Shown piece after piece: positions 1 to 9,626 of a DNA stretch of 64,000 nucleotides. Source of the stretch: Nitratireductor pacificus pht-3B (lineage in GTDB: Bacteria > Pseudomonadota > Alphaproteobacteria > Rhizobiales > Rhizobiaceae). The first letter of the stretch is position 1. Each line of letters starts with the position of its first letter. The notes below the pieces were generated by a model, which was not told where the DNA came from, searched no databases, and saw nothing but the letters and a program-made list of their open reading frames with translations. The stretch lies in assembly GCF_000300335.1 (NCBI RefSeq), contig NZ_AMRM01000015.1, forward strand, positions 62,001-126,000, in the 5' to 3' direction. The position numbers and the translations under genes are program-made.

Positions 1-63
1 GGGGTGATGACGGGCACCGCCAAGGCACGGAACAACAACCCCGCAGGCAGGCCGCAACCATGA
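1..63 (+). CDS. C-terminal end of an upstream gene, probably the MalF-type permease (partial)
   Basis: Frame 1 is open from the window edge to a TGA at 61-63, giving a 20-residue hydrophilic tail. The stop overlaps the ATG of the next gene (ATGA at 60-63), which is the spacing expected between two permease genes of a sugar ABC operon. Nothing in the tail itself identifies the protein; the MalF-type assignment rests only on the following MalG-type permease and ATPase. Confidence 0.45.
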   Translation, partial: GVMTGTAKARNNNPAGRPQP

Positions 64-899
64 GCACCGCAAGGCACTCCCCATTCCACTCGGCTGCCGC
101 GCACGCGATCCTGATCCTCTACACGATCATCGCGCTGTTTCCGGTGTTCGTCATCGTCGTCAACGCCTTCAAGTCGCGCAAGGCGATCTTCCGCGAGCCG
201 CTGGCGCTGCCCGATGCCGAGAGCTTCAGCCTGATCGGCTTCGAGACGGTGCTGAAACAGGGCGATTTCCTGCTCTACTTCCAGAACAGCCTGATCGTCA
301 CGGTGGTCTCGCTGTTCCTGGTCCTGCTGTTCGGCGCCATGGCCGCCTTCGCCCTGTCGGAATACCGCTTCAAGGGCAACACGCTGATGGGCCTTTATCT
401 GGCGCTCGGCATCATGATCCCGATCCGCCTCGGCACGGTGGCGATCCTGCAGATGATGGTGGCCTCGGGTCTCGTCAACACGCGCACGGCGCTGATCCTG
501 GTCTACACGGCGCAGGGCCTGCCACTCGCCATCTTCATCCTGTCGGAGTTCATGCGCCAGGTCTCCGACGACCTGAAGAATGCCGGCCGCATCGACGGGC
601 TGAGCGAATACCGCATCTTCTTCCGCCTCGTCCTGCCGCTGGTCCGTCCGGCCATGGCGACGGTGGCGGTCTTCACCATGATCCCGATCTGGAACGACCT
701 GTGGTTTCCGCTGATCCTGGCGCCTGCCGAGGAGACCAAGACCATCACGCTCGGCGCGCAGGTCTTCATCGGCCAGTTCGTCACCAACTGGAACGCCGTG
801 CTGGCGGCGCTGTCGCTGGCCATCCTGCCGGTACTGGTCCTGTACCTCATCTTCTCACGCCAGCTGATCCGCGGCATCACCTCGGGAGCAGTCAAATGA
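60..899 (+). CDS. Carbohydrate ABC transporter permease, MalG type
   Basis: This 279-residue inner-membrane protein has about six hydrophobic segments. The cytoplasmic EAA-type loop lies near residues 177-200, with the D-G then I/L-P pattern (IDGLSEYRIF followed by VLPLVRP) that docks onto the ATPase. An N-terminal segment near residues 16-36 is followed by the periplasmic stretch NAFKSRKAIF, typical of CUT1 family MalG proteins. Its stop overlaps the ATG of the oxidoreductase gene, and an ATPase gene follows, so the three form one transport and catabolism operon. The substrate is probably a sugar or polyol but cannot be read from the sequence. Confidence 0.9.
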   Translation: MSTARHSPFHSAAAHAILILYTIIALFPVFVIVVNAFKSRKAIFREPLALPDAESFSLIGFETVLKQGDFLLYFQNSLIVTVVSLFLVLLFGAMAAFALSEYRFKGNTLMGLYLALGIMIPIRLGTVAILQMMVASGLVNTRTALILVYTAQGLPLAIFILSEFMRQVSDDLKNAGRIDGLSEYRIFFRLVLPLVRPAMATVAVFTMIPIWNDLWFPLILAPAEETKTITLGAQVFIGQFVTNWNAVLAALSLAILPVLVLYLIFSRQLIRGITSGAVK

Positions 900-1960
900 G
901 CGGCGGAGAAACCCCGATCCGCGTGCTGGTCGCCGGCCTCGGCAATATGGGCCGCAGCCACGCGCTCGCCTATCACGAGAACCCCGGCTTCGAGATCGTC
1001 GGCCTCGTCAACCGTTCGCGGCCCGACCTCCCCGCCGGGCTGGGCTCCTATCCGCTAACCACCGACTACGCCGAGGCGCTCGCGCGGCTGAAGCCCGACC
1101 TGGTGTCCGTCAACACCTACTCGGACAGCCATGCGGATTACGCGGTCGCCGCCCTCGAGCACGGCGCGCATGTTTTCGTCGAGAAGCCGCTGGCGACCAA
1201 TGTCGCCGATGCGCGGCGGGTCGTCGATGCGGCCCGCGCCAACGGGCGCAAGCTGGTCATCGGCTATATCCTGCGCCATCACCCCTCCTGGATCCGGCTG
1301 ATCGAGGAAGCGCGCGCGCTGGGCGGTCCCTATGTCTTCCGGCTCAACCTCAATCAGCAATCCTCCGGCCCCACCTGGCACACCCACAGGCAGTTGATGG
1401 AGACCACGCCGCCCATCGTGGACTGCGGCGTGCATTATGTGGACGTGATGTGCCAGATCACCGATGCCAAGCCGGTCAAGGTGCGCGGCATGGGCCTCCG
1501 GCTCTCCGACGAGATCGCCCCGGACATGTATAATTACGGTCATTTCCAGGTGCTGTTCGAAGACGGCTCGCTCGGCTGGTACGAGGCCGGCTGGGGTCCG
1601 ATGATCTCGGAGACCGCCTTCTTCGTGAAGGACATCGTCTCGCCGAAGGGCTGCGTCTCGATCGTCATGGCCGAAGGCGCCCGCTCCGACGACATCGACA
1701 CGCACACCAAAACATCGACCATCCGCGTCCACCGCGCGGAGACCGATGCCGCCGGCCGCTTCGCCAGCCCTGACACGCTGCTGTCGATGGACGACGAACC
1801 GGGTCACCAGGAGCTGTGCGACCGCGAGCAGGCCTTCGTGTTGAAGGCCATTCGCGAGGACATCGACCTCTCCCGCCACATGGACGACGCCGTCCAGTCG
1901 CTCAACATCTGCCTCGCCGCCGACGAAAGCGTGCGAAGCGGCAAGGAAATAGAATTATAG
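896..1960 (+). CDS. Gfo/Idh/MocA family NAD(P)-dependent oxidoreductase
   Basis: The start is ATG 896, overlapping the permease stop (ATGA), which gives 354 residues. The N-terminus carries a Rossmann fold with the dinucleotide motif GLGNMG. The family catalytic motif FVEKPLA follows near residue 100, and a histidine sits in CGVHYVDVM in the middle of the C-terminal alpha/beta domain. Members oxidise or isomerise sugars, inositols or their acids in the cytoplasm. Placed between permease and ATPase genes, it probably performs the first oxidation of the imported compound. The exact substrate is unknown. Confidence 0.9.
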   Translation: MSGGETPIRVLVAGLGNMGRSHALAYHENPGFEIVGLVNRSRPDLPAGLGSYPLTTDYAEALARLKPDLVSVNTYSDSHADYAVAALEHGAHVFVEKPLATNVADARRVVDAARANGRKLVIGYILRHHPSWIRLIEEARALGGPYVFRLNLNQQSSGPTWHTHRQLMETTPPIVDCGVHYVDVMCQITDAKPVKVRGMGLRLSDEIAPDMYNYGHFQVLFEDGSLGWYEAGWGPMISETAFFVKDIVSPKGCVSIVMAEGARSDDIDTHTKTSTIRVHRAETDAAGRFASPDTLLSMDDEPGHQELCDREQAFVLKAIREDIDLSRHMDDAVQSLNICLAADESVRSGKEIEL

Positions 1961-1969
1961 GAAGATCCA

Positions 1970-2971
<1,002 letters not shown>

Positions 2972-2989
2972 ACGCCGGATTGCAGATGA

Positions 2990-3007
2990 CCGGGCACAAT
3001 TGCCCGG
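2990..3007 (+). terminator. Perfect hairpin after the sugar ABC operon
   Basis: A 7-bp perfect stem (CCGGGCA/TGCCCGG) with a CAAT loop begins 19 bases after the ATPase stop. It is followed by CTCTTG rather than a real T-run, so it is either a weak intrinsic terminator or an mRNA 3' end stabiliser. Its position between the transport operon and the GntR gene suits a transcript boundary. Confidence 0.55.
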
Positions 3008-3106
3008 CTCTTGCGCATCGCGGCAACTCCCCTTAGTCGATCCTGAGCGACCTGCAACAGAAGCGGGTCCGGCGAAGAATGGTTTGGTCTTCATGGGAGA
3101 GGCGTC

Positions 3107-3790
3107 GTGCAGCAAGGCGACTTTGTTCCGGTTTCATCGCGCGTGACGATACAGGATGGCGTCTACCGCCAGTTACGCCATGCGCTGATGACGGGCCGTT
3201 TCGAGCCGGAACAGGTTCTGACGATCTCGTCTCTCGCTGAAACCTTCGGCACCAGTCACATGCCGGTGCGCGAGGCGCTGCGTCGGCTGGCCGCGGAGAA
3301 CGCGCTGGTGACCGCACCGAACGGCTCGGCCCGCGTTCCCTCGGTGAGCAGGGCGAGGCTCGATGATCTCTGCCGCGCCCGCATCGCCGTCGAGGGCCTG
3401 GCGGCGGAACTGGCCACCGCCAATCTGGGCAAGGCCGAGATCGCCGAACTGGAGCTTCTGCTTGCCGCCCACGAGGCCTCCGGCCGCAATGAAAGCGTCT
3501 ACGAGATGCTCGGCAAGAACCGCGAATTCCACTTCGCGCTCTACCAGGGATCGAACTCGGAAGTGCTGATCCAGCTCATCGAAACGCTCTGGCTGCGCTT
3601 CGGCCCCTATATGCGCATGCTGACCCGCCATGTGGAACCGATCCTCAAGTCGCAGGGCGCCGTCACCTACTCGCAGCATCACCACGAGGCGATCGACGCC
3701 CTGCGGTCGCGGGACGCCGCCGGCGTCAGGCAGGCGATCATCGACGACATCGCTGCGACGCAGGAACTGCTCGGCACGCTCTGCGACTGA
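3107..3790 (+). CDS. GntR family transcriptional regulator with FCD (FadR-type) domain
   Basis: The protein has 227 residues and starts at GTG 3107 behind GGGAGAGG. The N-terminal winged helix-turn-helix contains the GntR pattern LAETFGTSHMPVREALRRLAAENALV near residues 40-68. The C-terminal all-helical FCD domain has the expected polar residues (NREFHFALY, then HHHEAIDAL), which usually bind a metal and a carboxylate effector. It precedes a TRAP transporter operon in the same direction and is its likely regulator, responding to an organic acid. A palindrome at 4147-4160 is a candidate operator. Confidence 0.9.
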   Translation: MQQGDFVPVSSRVTIQDGVYRQLRHALMTGRFEPEQVLTISSLAETFGTSHMPVREALRRLAAENALVTAPNGSARVPSVSRARLDDLCRARIAVEGLAAELATANLGKAEIAELELLLAAHEASGRNESVYEMLGKNREFHFALYQGSNSEVLIQLIETLWLRFGPYMRMLTRHVEPILKSQGAVTYSQHHHEAIDALRSRDAAGVRQAIIDDIAATQELLGTLCD

Positions 3791-4267
3791 GATTGCCGGT
3801 GCTGCAGGTGTGAAGGCCACAGGGCAACTCCCCGCACTTTTTGGCACCGATAGCCTGCCGCGCCGCAACGGCAGATGAAACCGGCCCTCACCTGATCAAC
3901 GTCAGCTGATTCCCGCCGCTCGCAGAACGCTGCGACAGGCGCGCCTCCCGGCATCCGAGGCTGCCTGGCAGCGAAGCACATCCTGCCCCTTAACGTCCCC
4001 GCGGTGTCTGTCCCGTGCCGGCCATCGTCGCGTCTGTACGCAACCGGCCACGCCCTCCCGTATCGTACATCGCTCGGCGGGTCCCGCCGTTCCGGCAGCG
4101 GCTTCCCAAGCCGCGCCCATGCCCGTCGCAATTTCATTGGACGACGCTTTAAGTTTAAAGTATCATTTGATCGAATGCGCAGGCCGGCCCGCAAGAAGCC
4201 GGTGAGTGATGCCGCGCCTGACATCCCGCCGGGCCGGCCGAATGGGGATCACAGAGGAGCGAAAATC
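3791..4267. other. 477-base intergenic region upstream of the first TRAP operon
   Basis: I find no convincing gene here. The stretch is GC-rich until about 4130, then becomes AT-rich and contains a perfect inverted repeat at 4147-4160. A weaker GATC-centred inverted repeat (10 of 12 positions symmetric) lies at 4164-4175. The ribosome site AGAGGAG lies just before the dctP start codon. It is best read as the control region of the TRAP operon. Confidence 0.5.
4147..4160. promoter_or_regulatory. Candidate operator, perfect inverted repeat CTTTAA-GT-TTAAAG
   Basis: Six-base perfect arms separated by two bases lie 107 bases before the dctP ATG, in the only AT-rich part of the intergenic region. 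The neighbouring GntR/FCD regulator would need a short palindrome of this kind. Binding is inferred. Confidence 0.45.
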
Positions 4268-5266
4268 ATGAGAAAACAGATAGTTCTTGGCATCATGGCC
4301 GGCCTTCTGGCCGTTTCCGGCGCGATGGCGCAGGAAATTCGCGTCGGCGTGGCGCTGCCGAAGAGCGACCGGCCTGACGACTTCATCAACGGCATGTATG
4401 AGCGCTTCGAGCAGGAAGTCGAAGCCAATTCCGACATGACGGTGGAAATCTCCTATGGCAGCGCACTGGGTGCGCCCAATGAGCGGCTCAACCAGATGCG
4501 CCGCGGCGTGATCCAGATGAGCGACGCCGCCGACGGCAACTACGCCACGGTCTTCTCTGACATCCAGATCCTCAACCTGCCCTATCTCTTCACCGACGAC
4601 ACCGAGGCCTGGGCGCTGCTCGACGGACCGGTGGGCGCCGAACTCGCCGAGGAACTGCGCGCCAAGACCGGCATCCGGGTGCTTGGCTGGTGGGCTTCCG
4701 GCGGCTTCAAGCAGTATAGCTCCAACAAGCCCATCCGCTCGCCCGAAGACATGAAGGGCCTGAAGATGCGCGTGCTCGGGCCGCTCGCGACGATCCCGGT
4801 CGAAGCGCTCGGCGCCTCGCCTGCGCCGATCTCCTTCGCCGAGCTGTACACGGCGCTGCGCACCGGCGTCGTCGATGGACAGGACAACGCCGCGCCGATC
4901 TTCGTCCTCGTCAAGCTCTACGAGGTGCAGAAATATCTGAGCCTGACCAGCCATGGCTTCGCCTTCGGCCCGCTCGGCATCAACGACGCCTTCTATTCGG
5001 GCCTGACGGACGAGCAGAAGAAGGTGATCGACGACGCGGCCGCCAAGGCCATCGCCTTCAACCGCGACGCCTCGCGCAACGCGCTTTCGGCGGCGCTCAA
5101 GACGGCCAGCGACAATGGCACCGAGGTGATCGAGCTCGATCAGGCGACGCGCGACGCCTTCAAGGCGATCGCCCAGCCGCCTGCGATCGAGTGGCTGAAG
5201 CAGAATGTCGACACGCCCGAGCGTGTCGACGCCATCGTCAAGGCGGTCGAAGAAGCGCGCAACTGA
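4268..5266 (+). CDS. dctP: TRAP transporter solute-binding protein, DctP family
   Basis: ATG 4268 behind AGAGGAGCGAAA gives 332 residues, beginning with a signal peptide of about 21 residues that ends AMAQ. The longer open frame to 4004 adds a non-conserved stretch without a ribosome site. The DctP fold is recognised by GALGAPNERLNQMRRG-like elements near residue 75 and by DMKGLKMRVLG, whose arginine normally contacts the ligand carboxylate. It binds the substrate in the periplasm and delivers it to the DctQM pair encoded next. An acidic substrate is expected from the family but is not identified. Confidence 0.93.
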   Translation: MRKQIVLGIMAGLLAVSGAMAQEIRVGVALPKSDRPDDFINGMYERFEQEVEANSDMTVEISYGSALGAPNERLNQMRRGVIQMSDAADGNYATVFSDIQILNLPYLFTDDTEAWALLDGPVGAELAEELRAKTGIRVLGWWASGGFKQYSSNKPIRSPEDMKGLKMRVLGPLATIPVEALGASPAPISFAELYTALRTGVVDGQDNAAPIFVLVKLYEVQKYLSLTSHGFAFGPLGINDAFYSGLTDEQKKVIDDAAAKAIAFNRDASRNALSAALKTASDNGTEVIELDQATRDAFKAIAQPPAIEWLKQNVDTPERVDAIVKAVEEARN

Positions 5267-5268
5267 CC

Positions 5269-5751
5269 ATGGCGGCCGTCGAACGTCTGCTCGACCTGCT
5301 GGACGGAGCGCTGCGGGCCTTCGCCGCGCTCTGTCTGGTCGTCCTTCTCGGGCTGGTCGCCGCGCAGGTCTTCCTGCGTTACGGCATCGGCAGCGTTCCC
5401 CTGTTCATGGAGGAGGTGGCGCGCTACGGCATGATCTGGATGGCGCTCGCCGCGACCGCGGTCGCCGTGCGCGAGGCGAGCCACATCAGCGTCGAGTTCG
5501 TGCCGGCGGTGCTGGCGGCGCAGGCGCCGGCGCTGGGCCGCGCCCTGAAATTCCTGCTCGAGCTGATCGCCCTGACGGTCTTCTTCGTCCTCGTCTGGTA
5601 TGGCGTCGACATGATGCGCTTCGCCGCCGGCCAGACCAGCGAGGGCATGCGCATCCCGCTCTCCATTCCTTATGCGGCCCTGCCCGCCTGTTTCGCGCTG
5701 GCGGCGCTGTTTGCCTTGCTGCGCCTTCTCACCGGATCGCGGCATTCATGA
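5269..5751 (+). CDS. dctQ: TRAP transporter small permease subunit, DctQ family
   Basis: The start is ATG 5269, two bases after the dctP stop, giving 160 residues with four hydrophobic segments (roughly 14-36, 46-64, 90-110 and 126-150). The motif FLRYGIGSVPLFMEEVARY is the classical DctQ pattern after the first membrane segment. The stop overlaps the dctM start (ATGA), which indicates translational coupling. It forms the membrane complex with DctM for sodium-driven uptake. Confidence 0.92.
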   Translation: MAAVERLLDLLDGALRAFAALCLVVLLGLVAAQVFLRYGIGSVPLFMEEVARYGMIWMALAATAVAVREASHISVEFVPAVLAAQAPALGRALKFLLELIALTVFFVLVWYGVDMMRFAAGQTSEGMRIPLSIPYAALPACFALAALFALLRLLTGSRHS

Positions 5752-7040
5752 GTATCGGCCTCCTGACCCTTCTCGGCGTCTTCCTCGGACTGCTGCTTGC
5801 CGGCCTGCCCATCGCCTGGGCGATGATCGCCGGCGTTCTCTCCTGGATGGCCATCACCGGAAACTGGGCCTTCCTGCCCATCGTTCCCGAACGCCTCTAT
5901 CAGGGCATGGACAGCTTCGTGCTGATGGCCGTGCCGCTGTTCATCCTGGCGGGCGAGCTGGTCAATGCCGGACGCATCACCGACCGGCTGATCGCCTTCG
6001 CCAATGCCTGGTTCGGCGCGATGCGCGGCGGGCTGGCGCAGGTCAACATCGGCGCGTCGATCCTGTTCGCCGGCATCACGGGCGTGGCGTTGGGCGACAT
6101 CGCTGCCCTTGGCCGCGTGTTCATCCCCGCCATGGTCAAGCAGGGCTACACCAGCGCCTATGCCGCCGCCGTCACCGCCTCGTCGTCGATCATCGGGCCG
6201 ATGTTGCCACCGTCGCTGACCGCCGTCATCTACGGCTCGATCACCGACATCTCCATCGGCGCGCTGATGGCCGCCACCATTTTCCCGGGCCTCCTGATCG
6301 GCCTGGCGCAGATGATCCTCGTCGCCATACAGGCCCGCATCCACAATTTCCCCTCCGTCCAGGCCGACCGCTCGCCGAAGGCGCTGGCGAAGGTTTCCGG
6401 CGCCGCGCTGGTGCCGCTGATGATCCCGGTCATCATCCTCGCCGGCATCCTCGGCGGCATCATGACCCCCACCGAGGCCGGCGGCATCGCCTGCGTCTAC
6501 GCGCTGGTGGTCGCGCTCTTCTTCTACCGCTCCGTCGACGCGCGCTCCCTGGCCGCCGTCTTCTCACGCTCTGCCCTCTTTTCCGGCCAGCTCCTGATCA
6601 TCGTCGGCTGCGGCGCCGCGTTTTCCTGGGCGATGGGCATGGAGAACGTGCCACGCCTCCTGTCGGGCGCCATCGAGGGGTGGGACATGAGCCCGCTCGC
6701 CATCATGCTGGTGTTCAACGCGGCGCTGCTGGTGCTCGGCATGTTCATCGACCCGACGGCCGTGATCATCCTGTTCGGGCCGATCCTTGCCCATGCGGCG
6801 CAGGCGGCCGGCATCGACCCGCTGCATTTCGGCGTCGTTGCCATCCTCAACCTGAACATCGGGCTTCTGACCCCGCCGCTCGGGGTCTGCCTGTTCGCCG
6901 CCGAGCGGATGGCCGGCTGCGGCCTCGGCGCGCTCCTGCGCGCCACCGCCCCGTTCCTTGCCGTCAACCTGATCGCGCTGGCGATCGTTTCCGCCGTGCC
7001 GGGCCTGAGCCTCTGGCTGCCCCGGCTCCTCGGCTTCTGA
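5748..7040 (+). CDS. dctM: TRAP transporter large permease subunit, DctM family
   Basis: ATG 5748 gives a 430-residue, strongly hydrophobic protein of about 12 membrane segments, close to the usual DctM length. Recognisable DctM features are the GMDSFVLMAVPLFILAGEL helix, the SSSIIGPMLPPS loop, GGIMTPTEAGG, and LNIGLLTPPLG near the end. It is the sodium-coupled transport channel working with DctP and DctQ. Confidence 0.94.
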   Translation: MSIGLLTLLGVFLGLLLAGLPIAWAMIAGVLSWMAITGNWAFLPIVPERLYQGMDSFVLMAVPLFILAGELVNAGRITDRLIAFANAWFGAMRGGLAQVNIGASILFAGITGVALGDIAALGRVFIPAMVKQGYTSAYAAAVTASSSIIGPMLPPSLTAVIYGSITDISIGALMAATIFPGLLIGLAQMILVAIQARIHNFPSVQADRSPKALAKVSGAALVPLMIPVIILAGILGGIMTPTEAGGIACVYALVVALFFYRSVDARSLAAVFSRSALFSGQLLIIVGCGAAFSWAMGMENVPRLLSGAIEGWDMSPLAIMLVFNAALLVLGMFIDPTAVIILFGPILAHAAQAAGIDPLHFGVVAILNLNIGLLTPPLGVCLFAAERMAGCGLGALLRATAPFLAVNLIALAIVSAVPGLSLWLPRLLGF

Positions 7041-7061
7041 CACGCCTTTGCGGAGAGCATC

Positions 7062-7541
7062 ATGAGCGACGAACGCCAGAAAACACCGCCGGTCGGCCCG
7101 AATATCGGCCACAGCGTCTCGGCCCTCGTCGAGGCGCCCGCCGAACGGGTCTTCGCCTTCCTCTCGGACGGCAAGGCACTCGGCCGCTGGGCACTCGGAT
7201 CTTTCGGCACGAGAAGGGACGCGGAAACCGGCCTCTACCGGGGCCGGTCGCTGTTCGACGGCTCCGAGGGCTTTCTGCGGATCGACGCCAGAAGCGACCT
7301 CATGCTCATCGACTACCACATCGGCTCCCCGGACACCCTCCAGCCGCGCATCAGCGCCCGCGTCGTGCCGCACACGGTCTGCGGCCTGCCGGAAGGCACC
7401 TGCTATGCCACGCTGACGGCATGGCGCGGCGCCGGCATGGACGATGCACGCTGGCAGCGGCTCTGTGCCACGCACGAGGCGGAGATCTGGCTGATCAAGG
7501 CGCAGATCGAGACGGAAGCGAAGATGCGGCCCGCGCCCTGA
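7062..7541 (+). CDS. SRPBCC-like protein of unknown function
   Basis: The protein has 159 residues and starts at ATG 7062 behind GGAGAGCATC, 21 bases after dctM. The N-terminal half (SALVEAPAERVFAFLSDG, then LGRWALGS) looks like the start of a START/SRPBCC ligand-binding fold, with the C-terminal helix ending LIKAQIETEA. No catalytic motif is visible. Its position suggests co-transcription with the TRAP transporter and perhaps binding or handling of the imported compound. The family call is by pattern only. Confidence 0.6.
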   Translation: MSDERQKTPPVGPNIGHSVSALVEAPAERVFAFLSDGKALGRWALGSFGTRRDAETGLYRGRSLFDGSEGFLRIDARSDLMLIDYHIGSPDTLQPRISARVVPHTVCGLPEGTCYATLTAWRGAGMDDARWQRLCATHEAEIWLIKAQIETEAKMRPAP

Positions 7542-7617
7542 GCGATTTTGTCAGGAGCCTTGCAATAGACGCCCGATTTCCGGCGGCGGCGGCGCGGGTT
7601 TGCGTTAGTCTCGCCCC

Positions 7618-8697
7618 ATGCTGTTCCGACGCCCCGACGACGACCATCTCTACGAAGCGCTTGTAGCCCGCGACGCGGCGCTCGACGGCTTCGTCTATGC
7701 CGGCGTCACCACCACCGGCGTCTTCTGCCGCCTCACCTGCCCGGCGCGCAAGCCGAAGCGCGAGCACGTCGTGTTCTACGACACGGTGGCGCAGTGCTTC
7801 GAGGCGGGGCTGCGGCCCTGCAAGCGCTGTCGGCCGCTCGCCGCCGCCGGCGCAGCCGATCCGCTGGTGGAGGACCTGCTGGCGCGGCTGGATGCCCGGC
7901 CGGAGCGCCGCTGGTACGAGGCGGATATCGTCCGCCTGGGGCACGATCCCTCCACGGTCCGGCGCGCCTTCAACCGACGTTTCGGCATCAGCTTCCTCGA
8001 AATGGCGCGGCTGCGGCGCGTCGGCCTGGCGGTCGAGACCCTTTCCGGCGGCGCAAGCGTGATCGAGGCGCAGCAGGAGGCGGGCTTCGCCTCGGGCAGC
8101 GGTTTTCGCGACGCCGTGACCCGGCTGCTCGGCGAAGCGCCGGCCGGCATGCGCGGCCGGCCGCTCCTGCGCGCCGACTGGATCGAGACCCCGATCGGCA
8201 CGATGGTGGCGATCGCCGACGATCATGCACTGCATATCCTGGAATTCCTCGAGCGGACCGCGCTGCCCGCCGAAATCCGCAAGCTCCGCAAGGCGACCGG
8301 CTCCGCCATCGCCCTCGGTCGCAGCGCCCCGATCGAACAGATCGCCGCCGAGCTCGATGCCTATTTCACCGGCCGCTCGGCGCGCTTCGAGACGCGGCTT
8401 GCCGGACACGGGACGCCTTTCGAGCGCGACGTCTGGCGGGTTTTGCGCGCGATCCCGCCCGGCGAGACGCGGAGCTACACGGGGATCGCCCATGCGCTGG
8501 ACCGCCCGGACGCCGCCCGCGCCGCGGCGCGGGCCAACGGCACCAACCAGATCGCCATCGTCATCCCCTGCCACCGCGTGCTCTCCGCCGATGGCAGCCT
8601 GACCGGATATGGCGGCGGCCTGTGGCGCAAGCGCTGGCTGCTCGAACATGAGAAACTGAAATTTTCCCGCACAGGAGCGTCCCATGAGCCAGAGTGA
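7618..8697 (+). CDS. ada: Bifunctional DNA-alkylation response regulator and O6-methylguanine-DNA methyltransferase
   Basis: This 359-residue protein has the full Ada architecture. The N-terminal zinc/methyl-phosphotriester domain has C37, C41, C68 and C71 (FCRLTC and PCKRC). A central AraC-type helix-turn-helix spans roughly 95-160. A C-terminal methyltransferase has its acceptor cysteine C318 in PCHRV. C37 would take the methyl group from phosphotriesters and turn the protein into an activator, while C318 repairs O6-methylguanine. The stop lies inside the next gene (overlap 8684-8697), so the two are translationally linked. No alkA or alkB is visible nearby. Confidence 0.96.
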   Translation: MLFRRPDDDHLYEALVARDAALDGFVYAGVTTTGVFCRLTCPARKPKREHVVFYDTVAQCFEAGLRPCKRCRPLAAAGAADPLVEDLLARLDARPERRWYEADIVRLGHDPSTVRRAFNRRFGISFLEMARLRRVGLAVETLSGGASVIEAQQEAGFASGSGFRDAVTRLLGEAPAGMRGRPLLRADWIETPIGTMVAIADDHALHILEFLERTALPAEIRKLRKATGSAIALGRSAPIEQIAAELDAYFTGRSARFETRLAGHGTPFERDVWRVLRAIPPGETRSYTGIAHALDRPDAARAAARANGTNQIAIVIPCHRVLSADGSLTGYGGGLWRKRWLLEHEKLKFSRTGASHEPE

Positions 8698-9448
8698 CAA
8701 AGCCCGCGCCTTCGCCGCCCTGCATGTGAAGGGCGATCCGCTGATCCTCTACAATGTCTGGGATGCCGGGTCGGCCAGGGCCGTCGCCGATGGCGGCGCC
8801 AGGGCGCTGGCGACCGGAAGCTGGTCGGTCGCCGCCGCGCACGGCTTTGGCGACGGCGAGAAGATCCCGCTCGATCTGCTGGTAACCGTAGCGGAGCGCA
8901 TCGCAAGCGCGCTTGACCTGCCCCTCTCGGTCGATTTCGAGGGCGCCTATGCCGTGGAGCCTGCACAGGCGGCGGAGAATGTCGGCCGCATCATCGACGC
9001 GGGCGCGGTCGGCATCAATCTCGAGGACCAGATGGTGGGCGGCGACGGGCTTCATCCGATCCGCGACCAGGCCGCGCGGATCGCCGCCATCCGCGCCATG
9101 GCGGAGAAGCGGGGCATGCCCTTCTACATCAACGCCCGCACGGATCTCTTCCTGAAGGAGGGCGACCGCACCCGGCATGCCGCGCTGCTGGCCGAAGCGA
9201 AGGAGCGCGGCCGCGCCTATGCGGAAGCCGGCGCCAGCGGCTTCTTCGCGCCGGCGCTGGTGGACGAGGCGCTGATCGGCGATCTGTGCGCCGCGACCGA
9301 CCTGCCGGTCAACATCATGGCCATGAAAGACGCGCCGGACGCCCGGCGCCTCGGCGCGCTCGGCGTGGCGCGCATCAGCCATGGGCCGGGCCCCTATCGC
9401 GCGGCGATGGCGTGGCTGAAGGAACAGGCGGCGGCGGTTTACGCCTAG
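8684..9448 (+). CDS. Isocitrate lyase/phosphoenolpyruvate mutase family protein
   Basis: The protein has 254 residues and starts at ATG 8684 behind ACAGGAG inside the end of ada. It is a TIM barrel with the family elements LYNVWDAGSARAV, SVDFEGAYA and GINLEDQ (magnesium-binding acidic residues). The cysteine motif KxCGH of true isocitrate and methylisocitrate lyases is absent after LEDQ, so it is unlikely to be one of those lyases. It may cleave or hydrolyse another 2-oxo acid or C-C/C-P substrate. The link to Ada is by overlap only, and a repair role is not supported. Confidence 0.85.
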   Translation: MSQSDKARAFAALHVKGDPLILYNVWDAGSARAVADGGARALATGSWSVAAAHGFGDGEKIPLDLLVTVAERIASALDLPLSVDFEGAYAVEPAQAAENVGRIIDAGAVGINLEDQMVGGDGLHPIRDQAARIAAIRAMAEKRGMPFYINARTDLFLKEGDRTRHAALLAEAKERGRAYAEAGASGFFAPALVDEALIGDLCAATDLPVNIMAMKDAPDARRLGALGVARISHGPGPYRAAMAWLKEQAAAVYA

Positions 9449-9464
9449 GCTCGGCCTGCATATG

Positions 9465-9585
9465 GTGCCCTAGTGGTTCGACAGGCTCACCATGAGGGCT
9501 GTTGATGCATCGGTGCCCTGACGTGAATGAATGAGCCAGACTTGGCAGTAGCCCTCATGGTGAGCCTGTCGAACCACGAGGGCGC
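9465..9585. repeat. Long imperfect inverted repeat (intergenic palindromic element)
   Basis: Two 36-base arms, 9465-9500 and 9550-9585, are reverse complements with 34 of 36 positions matching, separated by a 49-base spacer. The core GTTCGACAGGCTCACCATGA resembles small dispersed palindromic repeats I know from alphaproteobacterial intergenic regions. It sits between two convergent genes, where a transcript of either strand would fold into a long hairpin. It carries no open reading frame of note. Confidence 0.85.
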
Positions 9586-9626
9586 TTGGCACTGGCACGC
9601 CCCGGCAACCCAGAAGCGTCCGTCGC

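Noticed and set aside
4004-4267. 88-residue N-terminal extension of the first DctP
   Set aside because: The extension would precede a normal signal peptide and covers the palindrome; ATG 4268 has a good ribosome site.
5672-7666. 664-codon plus-strand frame across dctM and the SRPBCC-like gene
   Set aside because: It is another frame of well-supported genes and has an arginine/histidine-rich composition without motifs.
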